From contig NZ_JACBYW010000004.1 of the NCBI RefSeq assembly GCF_013408175.1, forward strand, positions 133,583-197,582: DNA of 64,000 bases, read 5' to 3'. The notes under the pieces are model-generated. The model searched no databases. It was not told the DNA's origin and saw only the letters and a program-made list of their open reading frames with translations. This document shows positions 8,422 through 19,297 of the stretch, one piece after another; within the stretch, counting starts at the first letter, position 1; each line of letters opens with the position of its first letter. This DNA is from Actinopolyspora biskrensis. GTDB lineage: Bacteria > Actinomycetota > Actinomycetes > Mycobacteriales > Pseudonocardiaceae. A program made the translations under genes and the position numbers.

Positions 8422-10407
8422 TCACTCGTCCGAGTGAGGTTCCTTGTCGGCGCTCAACCGGGCCCCCAGCAGGTCACCCAGCCCCGAGTAGGGGGTCCCA
8501 CGCTCGAATGAGTCAGTGACGCTGGATATACGCAACTTGGCCAATTCCTCCTCGCTCGCGGAATCCTCCGAGGCAGGCTCGGTGAGGGACTCGGAGAGTT
8601 CCGAGACCGCGTAGTCGTCCAGGTAGAGCTCCATCGACAGCTCCCAGGACCTCACGTCCCGGTGCAGCTCGGCCGTGGCGACGTCCCGGCTGTCCACCCA
8701 CTGGGACCCGTCCAGCTCGCGCAGCTCGGCCACGGGGGTCTCCGCCAATCGCTCGAGGCGCTCGTGCTCGGTCCGCCGGAGGCGGGCGAGCGCCCCGGCC
8801 AGCAGCCGCCGGAGCGTCCCCGTCCGGTTGGGCAGCAGCAACAGCCCCCGGTCGGTGACGAACAGGTCGTGGGGCTTCTTCGCGATTCGCACCGGGCTGA
8901 CCATCCCGGAGAGCTTCGGCTCCGGTTCCTCGCTCGGCGGCCGCTCGTGGTCCAACGCCACCCCGAGGTGCAGCAGGTGCCGGTGCAAGCCCGGCACCAG
9001 CCGGGGATCGGCCACGGCGGGCCGCACCAGCTTGTCCGGGTCCAGTGCCCGCCCGTCGGCGAGCTGGAGCTTCGGGGGGCCGCTCCAGTCCAGCTCGTGC
9101 TGAGCATGCCCCGCCTGGACCAGGGCGTCCACCACGGTGGCCCCGAGCAGCTCCGTCATCGTGTCCACCACGGCCTCGTCCACCAGCTCGGGGGAGAGCC
9201 CCGGGTTGAGCGCCGGATTGATCAGGTCGTTCATCTCGCCCCGGTGCATGGCGGCCAGCACCCCGGCCAGGTTCGGCTCGGCCTCCACCCCGCTCTGGAC
9301 GACGGCCGAGCTGAGCCTGCCCGCCCGCACGGCGACGTCGTGATCGGCGGCCAGCCGAGCCAGTTCCGGCCACGGCACCCGCGTTCCCAGTCCCTCCACC
9401 AGCAGTCGGTCCTCGACGGCCGGGATGCTCTTGCGCGGATTGCGGACCAGCGCGACGGCGGGTCGGTCGTCGGTCTCGTCGGGCTCGCCCGAGGAGGCCC
9501 GTTTGAGCGCTTCGAGGCGTTGGGAAACAGTGGGGCGGGAGGGCTCGTCGGCCCGCTCGGCCGAGATGGTCTCCTTCGCCCGTTCGGCCAGGTCCTTCTT
9601 GCGGTGCTGGTTCTCGAGGAACGAGCGGAAACCGAGCAGTACGTCCGGGGTGTGCTCCACCCGGGCGGCCATGCTCAGGTACTCCTTCGTGTAGTCCCGC
9701 CAGCCCAGCTGCAGCCCCACGTGCTTGCGCAGGGTGGCCATCGTGGTGCGCTTGCCCGCCAGGCGGACCGCTATCGCATCCCCCCGCAGGGTGCGGGTGC
9801 GCACCAGCGGGGCCGTCAGGGCCGCGCAGAGCCGGGCATGGCCGGAGAACAGCCACTTGGTGGGGCCCGCGGTCAACCCCCGCTCGGTGGCCAGGACCGC
9901 GTCGCGGATGCGGCAGGCGAGCGCCTCGGGGGTGCTGCCTCCTCCCTTGCTCAGCTCCTGGGCCAGCACGACCGAGAGTTCGGTGACGGTGAGGCCCGCC
10001 AGCAGCGGGAGCCCGACCTCCAGGCACCGGGTGCCGCGCAGCAGGCCGAGCAGTCTGGTCCGTTCCCGCAGCCGCACCCCGGTGTCGCAGGTGATGCGCA
10101 GTTCGTCCGGTTCGGGCGCCTCCGCCGTTTTGGCGACTTTGCGGACGGTGCGCCACAGCTGGGGCTGGGCGTCGCCGTTCACGGGGATTCCGCGCGGTCC
10201 GTCGTCGACTCCGAGCAGGCCTCTCAACATCACGGCGATGCTGGCCGCGACCACGAGTCCGGCCAGTGCGGCGCGCGCCCCGTTGCCGAAGTCGTAGCGG
10301 AGCGCGTAGGCGGCGATTCCGAACAGCCCGAGAACCAGCACTGCCGGTACGGCGAAAAAACCGATGTGCAGTGCCGATGTCAGAGCGGCACGCCATGGGC
10401 CACGCAC
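8422..10407 (-). CDS. M48-peptidase-like membrane protein lacking the zinc motif
   Basis: The 661-residue product has two N-terminal membrane segments (about 14-35 and 44-65) followed by a region built like an M48 (HtpX/Ste24) peptidase: PQLWRTVRKVAKTAEAP, LRGTRCLEVGLPLLAGLT, then VLAQELSKGG where active relatives have the metal motif HExxH. His150 is Gln and His154 is Lys, so zinc binding and hydrolysis should be lost. The long C-terminal part (300-661) is acidic and charged with no family I recognise. The GTG start has GGGAG 8 bases upstream. It stands between moeA and psd, a place with no such gene in mycobacteria. Confidence 0.7.
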   Translation of the reverse strand: MRGPWRAALTSALHIGFFAVPAVLVLGLFGIAAYALRYDFGNGARAALAGLVVAASIAVMLRGLLGVDDGPRGIPVNGDAQPQLWRTVRKVAKTAEAPEPDELRITCDTGVRLRERTRLLGLLRGTRCLEVGLPLLAGLTVTELSVVLAQELSKGGGSTPEALACRIRDAVLATERGLTAGPTKWLFSGHARLCAALTAPLVRTRTLRGDAIAVRLAGKRTTMATLRKHVGLQLGWRDYTKEYLSMAARVEHTPDVLLGFRSFLENQHRKKDLAERAKETISAERADEPSRPTVSQRLEALKRASSGEPDETDDRPAVALVRNPRKSIPAVEDRLLVEGLGTRVPWPELARLAADHDVAVRAGRLSSAVVQSGVEAEPNLAGVLAAMHRGEMNDLINPALNPGLSPELVDEAVVDTMTELLGATVVDALVQAGHAQHELDWSGPPKLQLADGRALDPDKLVRPAVADPRLVPGLHRHLLHLGVALDHERPPSEEPEPKLSGMVSPVRIAKKPHDLFVTDRGLLLLPNRTGTLRRLLAGALARLRRTEHERLERLAETPVAELRELDGSQWVDSRDVATAELHRDVRSWELSMELYLDDYAVSELSESLTEPASEDSASEEELAKLRISSVTDSFERGTPYSGLGDLLGARLSADKEPHSDE

Positions 10408-10623
10408 AGTGACAACTCCCGACTGACGATGGTCCGTGAACGCTGGCTCAGGCTAGTCATCCTCGGGGCTCCGGCGGTAGGGAACCCTGGGAGGAGAAGT
10501 GTCACCCCAGGTCGTGTCGGCATGGAACCCCTCCGTTCCGATTGGCCGGGAGCGTTCTTTCGGTGCGCCGGCGCCGGCGCACACGACCCGAACGCCCACG
10601 AGGACCGCAGCGGGGAGTCCCGG

Positions 10624-11859
10624 CTAGTCGAGGAGCCATATGTCCACGGTGGTCCCGGCGGGGACCTCGGAGCTCTCCTCCGGCAGCTGGATGAGGCAGT
10701 TGGCCGCGACCATGCCCGAGAGGAGGTGGGACCCCGCGCCCCCCTGCGCGCTCACCGTGTCGGACTCCGGGTCGAAGAGCCCGCGCCGGTACTGGCGCTT
10801 GCCCGGCGAGGAGCGCAGGGCCCCGGACAGCGTGGCTCTCCTCCGTGGACGGTCCACTGTGTTGTGACCGCCCGCCCGGCGCAGCGCGGGACGCACGAAC
10901 ACCTCGAAGGAAACGATCGAGCTGACGGGATTTCCCGGGAGCGTGACCACGGGGACACGTCTCCCTCCCGCGGTGTAGTGGCCCGATCCCTGCGGCATGC
11001 CGGGTTGTACGGCGACCTTCTCGAAGCGGACCTCGTCGCCCTCCAGCGCGTCCTTGACGACCTCGTAGGCGCCCGCGCTCACCCCGCCGGAGGTGAGCAC
11101 CAGGTCGGTCTCGTCCAGGTACGGCTCCAGCGCGGAGTGGAAGGCCGCGACGTCGTCGGGCACGAAGTGCAGCAGCTCGGCCGTGCCGCCGCACTGGCGC
11201 ACCGCCGCCGCGAGCATGGTTCCGTTGGACTCGTAGATCTCGCCGCCGCGCAGCGGGGTCCCCGGGCGCACCAGTTCCGAGCCCGTCGAGAGCACGAGCA
11301 CCCTGGGCGGGCGGTGGACCGGGAGCTCGGCGCTTCCCACGGCCGAGGCCATGCCCAGCTGGGCGGCTCCGAGCGTGCTTCCGCCGTCGAGGACGGTCTG
11401 CCCCGCGATCACGTCCTCACCGCTGCCGCGGACATTGGCCCCGGCGGGAACGGTGGCGTGGACCGTGACCCGCTCCGTGCCGCCGTCGGTGCGTTCCACC
11501 GGGACCGTCGCGTCGGCCCCGGAGGGCAGCTGTGCGCCCGTCATTATCCGGTGCGCCGTCCCCGGGGCGAGTTCGTCGAGGTGCACCCGTCCGGCGGGTA
11601 TGTCGGCGGTCACGGGGAGGGTCACGGGTCTCTCCGGGCCCGCCTCCGCGAGATCGGCCGAGCGGACGGCGTAACCGTCCATGGCCGAGTTGTCGAAGGG
11701 CGGCAGGGAGATCGGCGCCGTCAGGTGCTCGGCCAGTGCCAGTCCCAGGCATTCGTCCAGCGGCAGGTTCAGCGTCGGGGTCGGGACGAGCAGTTCCGAG
11801 ACGCGCCTGCGGTACTCGTCCACCGACAGCAGCGCCGAGGGATCGGTAGTGTGAGCCAC
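10624..11859 (-). CDS. moeA: Molybdopterin molybdotransferase MoeA
   Basis: MoeA inserts molybdate into adenylylated molybdopterin, the last step of basic molybdenum cofactor assembly. The 411-residue protein has the N-terminal PPFDNSAMDGYAV motif, the MoCF-domain motifs LSTGSEL, ESNG and LTSGGVSAGAYE, and LPGNPVSS, followed by the usual C-terminal beta domain ending in VDIWLLD. The GTG at 11859 (VAHTTDPSALLSVDEY) is chosen because similarity begins there; the longer open frame upstream has no family resemblance. It sits between psd and groEL as moeA2 does in M. tuberculosis. The rest of the pathway lies at 55-60 kb. Confidence 0.95.
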   Translation of the reverse strand: MAHTTDPSALLSVDEYRRRVSELLVPTPTLNLPLDECLGLALAEHLTAPISLPPFDNSAMDGYAVRSADLAEAGPERPVTLPVTADIPAGRVHLDELAPGTAHRIMTGAQLPSGADATVPVERTDGGTERVTVHATVPAGANVRGSGEDVIAGQTVLDGGSTLGAAQLGMASAVGSAELPVHRPPRVLVLSTGSELVRPGTPLRGGEIYESNGTMLAAAVRQCGGTAELLHFVPDDVAAFHSALEPYLDETDLVLTSGGVSAGAYEVVKDALEGDEVRFEKVAVQPGMPQGSGHYTAGGRRVPVVTLPGNPVSSIVSFEVFVRPALRRAGGHNTVDRPRRRATLSGALRSSPGKRQYRRGLFDPESDTVSAQGGAGSHLLSGMVAANCLIQLPEESSEVPAGTTVDIWLLD

Positions 11860-11897
11860 GCCCCGATCATCGGACACTCGGTTCCGGAGGTTGGAGT

Positions 11898-12020
11898 TAG
11901 GGTCGGCGGCTCGGCTTGCTTGGCGGTGCCGGTGACTCGGGCTCAAAGCGCCTGAGTCGGAGCGGAACCTTGCGTCCGAGGTTCTTGGCAGGAGTTCGGC
12001 AGTGCCGGTGGTTGGCTGGG
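11898..12020 (+). repeat. Intergenic repeat family, partial copy R3
   Basis: The left part (TCGGCGGCTCGG, GCTTGGCGGTGC) matches R2. The right part (CGGGCTCAAAGCGCC, GAGCGGAACC, TTCTTGGCAGGAGTTCGGC) follows R7 (CGGGCTCAGAGCGCC, GGCGGAGCC, GTGCTTGGCAAGGGTTCGGC). The central hairpin is missing. This copy fills much of the 345-base gap 11860-12204; I see nothing else there except the promoter region of the next gene. Confidence 0.55.
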
Positions 12021-12204
12021 GAAAGCGGATTCGCCGCTGGTCCGATGATCGATCCAGCCGAGTGAGTGCCAACCTGATCCGCGGCCCCGCCCTCGGGGCT
12101 CGCTGCCCGCCCGACCCGCTCGGTGGGCGGGGACCGTGCGTGCAAGACTTCCTTCCGTCGGGAGATCGTGTCCGCGGGGCGGCGTCGCCCCGCCTGGAGG
12201 GGTA

Positions 12205-12876
12205 GTGCAGGTCCGAACTCGCCATTCGCCTTCGTTCGGAGTGGCGCGACTCGTGCTCGCGGCCGGTGAGGTCGCGCGCACCGGATCCGAGGCGATGGCC
12301 ACCAGTTACGGGGTGGCGGGCACTTCACCGGCCCGTGCGGGCAAACGCGGGTCCTGGGGGATCAAGCCCGGGGGCGGCTCGGTTCAGGAGAGGAGCTACA
12401 CGGCCGGTCCGCAGGGCGGATGGGTCGACGTGGCCCCGAGCTTCCCCGGGGACGTGCACACCGTCGAGATGGACGGCCGGCGGGGTTGGTGCGTGGCCAG
12501 GGACTCGTGGCTCGCCGCGGCGGGAACCGTCCGACTCGACGCGGGGTGGAACGGGTTCCGGGAGATTTTCGGGGGCCAGCCGGGATTTCTCGCCCATGCG
12601 GGCGGACAGGGACAACTCGTACTGGCCTGCTGCGGGGCGCTGGACGTGCACGAGCTCCAGCCCGGGGAGATCGTGTCCATGGACACCGGTCACCTCGTGG
12701 CCTATGTGGACACCTTGCAGTGCAGGCTCCGCCAGTCCGAGCAGGGGCGCGCGCAGTCCATGCGCACGGGCGACGGTCTGGTCGTGGATTTCGCCGGGCC
12801 GGGGCGGGTGGTCGCGCAGAGTCGCAACCCGCGTCGGATGACGTCCTGGTCGCAGCACAGCGGAAACGGACGTTGA
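12205..12876 (+). CDS. AIM24 / TIGR00266-like protein
   Basis: The 223-residue protein resembles the AIM24 family (beta-sandwich proteins named after a yeast mitochondrial protein, function unclear in bacteria). Typical segments are RTRHSPSFGVARLVLAAGE, GGWVDVAPSFPGDVH, DSWLAAAGTV, WNGFREIFGGQPGFLAHAGG, VLACCGALD and MDTGHLVAYVDT. The GTG at 12205 is preceded by GGAGGGG and matches the normal family start, so the 23-residue upstream extension is rejected. There is no membrane segment. Neighbours (moeA, cspA) do not suggest a pathway. Confidence 0.8.
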   Translation: MQVRTRHSPSFGVARLVLAAGEVARTGSEAMATSYGVAGTSPARAGKRGSWGIKPGGGSVQERSYTAGPQGGWVDVAPSFPGDVHTVEMDGRRGWCVARDSWLAAAGTVRLDAGWNGFREIFGGQPGFLAHAGGQGQLVLACCGALDVHELQPGEIVSMDTGHLVAYVDTLQCRLRQSEQGRAQSMRTGDGLVVDFAGPGRVVAQSRNPRRMTSWSQHSGNGR

Positions 12877-13042
12877 ACGACGTTCCTCCTCGTTCCGGGC
12901 GATTCGCCGTGTCACGCAACGCATCGGACGCGGGAAAAATCCGCACGATCGAGAACGGGACGGATCCGTTCGTGTGCGGTAGCGTAGCGATTGCTACATC
13001 GGCGCCCCGTGGCGTCGCGCAACATATTTCGAGGAGGACGCC

Positions 13043-13246
13043 GTGGCAGTCGGCACGGTCAAGTGGTTCAACCCCGAGAAGGGCTACGGATTCATCGCCA
13101 CGGACAACGGTTCGGATGTTTTCGTGCACTACTCGGCGATCGACATGGACGGGTTCCGGACTCTCGACGAAGGGGACCGGGTCGAGTACGAGGTGAAGCC
13201 GGGACGGGACGGTCGTAGTCAGGCCGACGGCGTCCGCAAACTCTGA
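13043..13246 (+). CDS. cspA: Cold-shock domain protein
   Basis: A 67-residue single cold-shock domain that binds single-stranded RNA or DNA. It has RNP1 KGYGFI (residues 13-18) and RNP2 VFVHYSAI (26-33), and the usual opening [14 protein letters not shown]. The GTG start has GAGGAGG at 13031-13037. The 166-base leader is less GC-rich than its surroundings, as often seen before csp genes, but I cannot identify a thermosensor structure by eye. It is a monocistronic gene followed by repeat R4. Confidence 0.93.
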   Translation: MAVGTVKWFNPEKGYGFIATDNGSDVFVHYSAIDMDGFRTLDEGDRVEYEVKPGRDGRSQADGVRKL

Positions 13247-13254
13247 CCGACGTT

Positions 13255-13470
13255 TCTCCGGTCGAGTTGTTGGTGGGGACGGGGTTCTTCCTTCGGCGCT
13301 GGCGGCGCCGGAGCACACCCCCCCGAGCAGCTCGTACCGCCGCGGGGTCTTCCGTACGTGCTCCCGCGAGGACTGCCCCGACGTCGGGTACTCGCTACCC
13401 GAGGACGGGACACTCGCCCACGAGACCGCGGGAGGCTCCGCTCGTCGGAATCCCCACGCGAACCGGGACG
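13255..13470 (-). repeat. Intergenic repeat family, inverted full copy R4
   Basis: Read on the minus strand, this block follows R1: GCGGAGCCTC, a hairpin at 13377-13409 (CCCGACGTCGGGTA, 5-base loop, TACCCGAGGACGGG), TCCTCGCGGGAGCAC, CCGCGGCGGTACGAGCTGC, and closing GCCAGCGCCGAAGG. It shows the family occurs in both orientations. It fills most of the 300-base gap 13247-13546. Confidence 0.7.
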
Positions 13471-13546
13471 GCGAAATCCGGATGGGACCGGAATTCGTGA
13501 ACCGCACCTGCGGACGTCGGCGGTGCGGGAACGTTAGGCTGCCGTT

Positions 13547-14839
13547 GTGTCGGAAGACCTCACCGGGAGCCGTCTCGGCCACTACAAGATCGAAGGAGTA
13601 CTCGGTCGCGGTGGCATGAGCGTCATGTACCGCGCCACCGATGTCCGTCTGGGGCGCAAGGTCGCCCTCAAGGTGATGGGTGAGCACATCACCGGTGACG
13701 GCGAGTTCCGCGAGCGGTTCGTCGACGAGGCGCGCAACACCTCGGCCATCGATCACGCCAACATCGTCCCGCTGTACGACTTCGGAGAAGTCGACGGGAT
13801 GCTCTACATCGCCATGCGGCTCGTCGACGGTTCCGATCTCGCGAGCCTCATCTCGGAGGGTCCGATGGACCCCAGCCGGGCGGTCGAACTGCTGGCCCAG
13901 GCGGCCGAGGCCCTCGACACGCTGCACGAGCAGGGGCTCGTGCACCTGGACCTGAAACCGGCCAACGTGTTGGTCACCTCGCGCGAGGCCGCCCACGAGC
14001 ACGTCTACCTGGCCGACTTCGGGCTGACCAGGCGAGGGGCCACCGGGCACCGCACCAGCAGCGGGGACTTCCTCGGCTCGCCCACCTACGCCGCCCCGGA
14101 GCACCTGCGTGGCGAGTCGGTGGACGGGCGTACCGATCTCTACGCGCTCGCCTGCATGCTCTACGCGTGTCTGACCGGCGGTCCTCCGTACAAGGGCGAG
14201 GTGCAGGAGGTGATCCAGGGGCATCTGCGGACGGAGGCCCCGCGGGTCACCTCGCGGGTGCCGTTGCCGCCCGCGGTGGACGAGGTGCTGCGCCGTGGGA
14301 TGGGCAAGACCCCCGACCAGCGCTACGGGACCTGCAAGGAGCTGATCTCCGCGGCGAAGAGCGCCCTGGAGTCGGGCAAGCGGGCCGAGCAGACCCCGGC
14401 CTCCGGACCGTTGCCGGCCCAGTCGGGGCCCGTGCCGATGCCGCCGCAGCCGGGTACGCCCCCGGGCGGCAGTCCGGGAGCGGGTCCGCCTCCGGCGGGC
14501 GCGCCGGTTCCGGGAGGACAGCCGTTCCCCGGCGGCCCCGGGCAGCCCGTGCCTCCGGGGCAGCCACCGCCTCCGCCCGCCAGGGGGGAACCGGTTCGAG
14601 TGCGTCCGCCCATGCCCGCCCAGTCGACCTCCTTCGCGCGGAAGTCGGACAGTTCGGCCCGGTGGCTGGTTCCGATACTGGTGATCGCGGCCGTGACCGT
14701 GATCGTGGTGATGTTCATCATCATGAGCGAGACGGTCAGTTCCGCGCCCCCGGTGGACGGCGGATTCCCCGGGAACGGTGGGAGCGCGGGAAGTCCCACC
14801 CCGGGGGAGGACGGTCCGAGCGCTGCGTCGTTCGGGTGA
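13547..14839 (+). CDS. Transmembrane Ser/Thr protein kinase (PknB-like catalytic domain)
   Basis: The 430-residue protein has an N-terminal kinase domain (residues 10-275): glycine loop LGRGGMSVMY, Lys42 in KVALKV, catalytic loop VHLDLKPANVL (131-141), DFG at 157-159 and YAAPEHL. The arginine of the usual HRD is Leu134, so this is a non-RD kinase. A Pro/Gly-rich linker (about 285-360), one membrane segment (about 372-393) and a short Gly/Pro tail follow; there is no PASTA or other sensor domain. The GTG has no ribosome site, but TAGGCT lies 6 bases before it, so the mRNA is probably leaderless. It precedes groEL. Confidence 0.92.
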   Translation: MSEDLTGSRLGHYKIEGVLGRGGMSVMYRATDVRLGRKVALKVMGEHITGDGEFRERFVDEARNTSAIDHANIVPLYDFGEVDGMLYIAMRLVDGSDLASLISEGPMDPSRAVELLAQAAEALDTLHEQGLVHLDLKPANVLVTSREAAHEHVYLADFGLTRRGATGHRTSSGDFLGSPTYAAPEHLRGESVDGRTDLYALACMLYACLTGGPPYKGEVQEVIQGHLRTEAPRVTSRVPLPPAVDEVLRRGMGKTPDQRYGTCKELISAAKSALESGKRAEQTPASGPLPAQSGPVPMPPQPGTPPGGSPGAGPPPAGAPVPGGQPFPGGPGQPVPPGQPPPPPARGEPVRVRPPMPAQSTSFARKSDSSARWLVPILVIAAVTVIVVMFIIMSETVSSAPPVDGGFPGNGGSAGSPTPGEDGPSAASFG

Positions 14840-14874
14840 GTGTGGCACCTCGCGGTGTCTCTTCCGCGCGGCGG

Positions 14875-14901
14875 CTTGCACTCACAACCGGTGAGTGCTA
14901 A
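14875..14901 (+). promoter_or_regulatory. CIRCE operator 1 upstream of groEL
   Basis: The right arm GAGTGCTAA (14893-14901) is a perfect CIRCE half-site, with 9 bases between the arms. The left arm CTTGCACTC matches the consensus TTAGCACTC at seven of nine positions. HrcA, the heat-shock repressor, binds such sites. No hrcA gene is in the window. Confidence 0.85.
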
Positions 14902-14909
14902 ACACGATA

Positions 14910-14936
14910 CTGGCACTCAGTAGGGGTGAGTGCCAG
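14910..14936 (+). promoter_or_regulatory. CIRCE operator 2 upstream of groEL
   Basis: CTGGCACTC and GAGTGCCAG form a perfect 9-bp inverted repeat around a 9-base spacer, 8 bases after the first operator. It differs from consensus only at the outer positions. The pair lies about 150 bases before the groEL ATG, so HrcA repression of groEL is expected. Confidence 0.85.
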
Positions 14937-14979
14937 GTCGGGACGGTGAGGCCGTATCCGCTCGCATGGACAAGCGTGA

Positions 14980-16743
<1,764 letters not shown>

Positions 16744-16820
16744 CGTCCTCCGGGACGAACATCGGCGCTGCCACCGTCCGTCGCGGCACCCGTGCCGAGG
16801 CGTGAACGAGCACGCTGGAC

Positions 16821-16856
16821 GAAAGGGCCGTTCCCCGCTCGGGGAGCGGCCCTTTC
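16821..16856 (+). terminator. Rho-independent-type terminator of groEL
   Basis: GAAAGGGCCGTTCCCC and GGGGAGCGGCCCTTTC form a 16-bp stem (one G-T pair) with a 4-base loop, 78 bases after the groEL stop. The rest of the 472-base gap 16744-17215 shows no gene; it contains the promoter of the next gene at its right end. Confidence 0.85.
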
Positions 16857-17215
16857 GCGCGTCGGCCCCCCTCGGCCGACGCTCCCGCCAACGGGACGTG
16901 GAACGCGGTGACGGGTCCGCGTTTCACTCGGGCAGGACCCCGGCGAGGACTCTTCCAGGAGGGCGTGCGGACCGGCCGACTTCCGAGTGGCCCACCGATG
17001 AGGCGGAACCGCGCGAGCGGTTGAGATCGGGACTTTCCTTCGGTCTCGTCGAGCTCGTCCGCTTACGCCCTCCCGGCTCCGGACAACCGTGGGATCCGTC
17101 CCCTGAACGGGTCGGGTGATTCGAACCCGGCCGCCCCGCCATGATTCACTTCGGTGAGGCCGCTTGCGAACGCGAACGACCGATCGGCATCGGTTGACGA
17201 ACCAGAGGAGGCGCC

Positions 17216-19276
17216 GTGGACCGTTTCCGGCGAACCGCCCGCCGTCCGGCGGTGCTGGTGGCGTTGTCGTGCGTGCTCGCTCTTTTCGCGGTGGCCTGCA
17301 CGAACGGTGCGCCGCCCTCGGGGCCGGAGGGGACCACCGATTCCGCGCGGCAGACCCGGACGAGCGACCGGGCCGACGACGGGTTGCCCGAGGTGGTGCC
17401 GAAACCGAGCCAGGTGCGTTCCGAGGGCGAGGACGTGGAGGTCGAGGGCAAGGTGGAGCTTGTCGTCGACCCGATGGTCGACCCGCAGACCCGTGATCTC
17501 GCGGTGCGCGTGCTGACCGAGGCGGGCGCCGCGAACGTGGTGGTGCGTCAGCCCGGCGACCCCGTCGACGGCTCGACCCTGCAGGTGCGTCTCGGAAACC
17601 GCTGGGCCCCGATGATCCGGAAGGAGCTCCAGCACTCGGGGCTGGACTTTCCGGACCGGAACGACGACGAGGAGGACCTGGCCGGGGAGAGCTACGCGAT
17701 CACGGTGCACAGCGGGCAGGACCCCGCCGTGGTGCTCGGTGGTGTCGACGCGGCGGGAGCCTACTACGCGGTGCAGACGCTGCGGCAGATCACTTCCGCG
17801 GGGCGCATCGCCGGGGTGAGCATCCTGGACGAGCCGGACGTGCCGACGCGCGGGACGATCGAGGGGTTCTACGGGAGCCCCTGGACCCACGCGGAGCGGA
17901 TGGACCAGCTGGCCTTCTACGGCTCCGTGAAGCTCAACACCTACGTCTACGCTCCGAAGGACGACCCCTACCACCGTGAGAAGTGGCGGGACCCCTACCC
18001 GACGGACCGGTTCGAGCAACTGCGCGATCTCGTGGAGCAGGCGGCCGCGCACCACGTGAAGTTCGTCTTCGCGGTCTCGCCCGGGCAGTCGATCTGTTTC
18101 AGCGACGAGCAGGACCGGCAGGCGTTGATCGCCAAGTTGCAGGCGATGTACGACATCGGGGTGCGCAGCTTCTCGGTGCCGTTCGACGACATCTCCTACA
18201 CCGAGTGGAACTGCTCCGCCGACCGGGAGCGCTACGGGGCGCCCTCGCCGGAAGCGGCAGGCCGGGCCCAGGCCGAACTGATCAACGGGCTCGAGAGCGA
18301 GTTCGTCGACACCCATCCGGGGACCCTCCCGCTGCAGACGGTGCCCACCGAGTACTCGGACGCGGAGCGAACCCCCTACAAGACCGCGCTGAGCGGGGAG
18401 CTGTCCCCCTCGGTCGAGGTGATGTGGACCGGTGACGGTGTGATCCCGGAGGACGTCTCGGTCTCCGACGCCGCGGCGGCGGCCGAGGTGTGGGGTCGGG
18501 AACCGATGTTGTGGGACAACTACCCGGTAAACGATTTCGACGCCACCGAGGGCCTGCTGATGCTCGGCCCGTACGCGAAGCGGGAAAAGGGCCTGACGAA
18601 GAAGCTCGACGGCCTGATCATCAACCCGATGAACCAGGCGGCCGCGAGCAAGGTCGTCGAGATCTCGGCCGCCGACTTCGCGTGGAACAGCACGGGCTTC
18701 GACGCCGAGCGCGCGTGGCACCAGGCGGCGGAGTACCTCGCGGGTGATCGTTTCACCGAGAACGTGAGCGGCTTCGAGGCCGACGGCGCCACGGTCGACT
18801 CGCTGCTCGTGTTCTTCGATCTGAACCGCATGGCCCCCCTGCCGAGCGGGGAGCCGTGGCTGCGTCCGGCCCCCGAGCTGCGGAACAGATTGGAGGAGTT
18901 CCGGGAGGCGTGGAACTCGGACGGCGCAGGCAGGCAGCAGGCCGTTGCCGACCTGCGCGGCTACGCCCGGTCGATCGCGGACGCGCCGGAACGGATCGAG
19001 CAGAACGCGCCGAAGGACTTCGTCTCGGACGCGCGGCCGTGGTTGCGCGCGACCGATGCCTGGGGCGAGGCCTTGCTGACCACTCTGGACGGTTTCTCCG
19101 CGCGGGCCGACGGAAGCTCGGAAACGGCCGCGGACCGCTTCGATCAGGCGGCCGAGCTCGCCGACCGCGCAGAGTCGATACGCACCGTGCCCGGTGAGAC
19201 CCGTCCCCAGGGGCGGGTGCGTGTCGCGGACGGGGTGCTCGACGAGTTCATCCGGCAGGCCCCGGACATGCGGTGA
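17216..19276 (+). CDS. GH84 beta-N-acetylglucosaminidase-like lipoprotein
   Basis: A 686-residue secreted protein. The N-terminus has a basic start, a hydrophobic stretch and a lipobox ending FAVAC (Cys about 28), so it is probably a lipoprotein. Next comes a Glyco_hydro_20b-like domain (about 60-200) and a GH84 (NAGidase) catalytic barrel starting TRGTIEGFYGSPWTHAERM, with the catalytic aspartate pair in VPFDDIS (Asp324-Asp325). A helical C-terminal region follows. GH84 enzymes remove beta-linked N-acetylglucosamine from glycans. The GTG has GAGGAGG just upstream. It is monocistronic. Whether the substrate is self peptidoglycan or environmental glycan cannot be told. Confidence 0.88.
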   Translation: MDRFRRTARRPAVLVALSCVLALFAVACTNGAPPSGPEGTTDSARQTRTSDRADDGLPEVVPKPSQVRSEGEDVEVEGKVELVVDPMVDPQTRDLAVRVLTEAGAANVVVRQPGDPVDGSTLQVRLGNRWAPMIRKELQHSGLDFPDRNDDEEDLAGESYAITVHSGQDPAVVLGGVDAAGAYYAVQTLRQITSAGRIAGVSILDEPDVPTRGTIEGFYGSPWTHAERMDQLAFYGSVKLNTYVYAPKDDPYHREKWRDPYPTDRFEQLRDLVEQAAAHHVKFVFAVSPGQSICFSDEQDRQALIAKLQAMYDIGVRSFSVPFDDISYTEWNCSADRERYGAPSPEAAGRAQAELINGLESEFVDTHPGTLPLQTVPTEYSDAERTPYKTALSGELSPSVEVMWTGDGVIPEDVSVSDAAAAAEVWGREPMLWDNYPVNDFDATEGLLMLGPYAKREKGLTKKLDGLIINPMNQAAASKVVEISAADFAWNSTGFDAERAWHQAAEYLAGDRFTENVSGFEADGATVDSLLVFFDLNRMAPLPSGEPWLRPAPELRNRLEEFREAWNSDGAGRQQAVADLRGYARSIADAPERIEQNAPKDFVSDARPWLRATDAWGEALLTTLDGFSARADGSSETAADRFDQAAELADRAESIRTVPGETRPQGRVRVADGVLDEFIRQAPDMR

Positions 19277-19297
19277 ACCGCTTCGCGCGGTCGCCCG

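Noticed and set aside
8662-11955. Very long plus-strand open frame opposite the pseudo-M48 and moeA genes
   Set aside because: It is the antisense of two well-supported minus-strand genes; its translation is Gly/Arg/Gln-rich without motifs.
17105-17135. T-arm-like sequence (GGTTCGAATC on the minus strand)
   Set aside because: The stem does not pair in the tRNA register and no acceptor or anticodon arms can be drawn around it.
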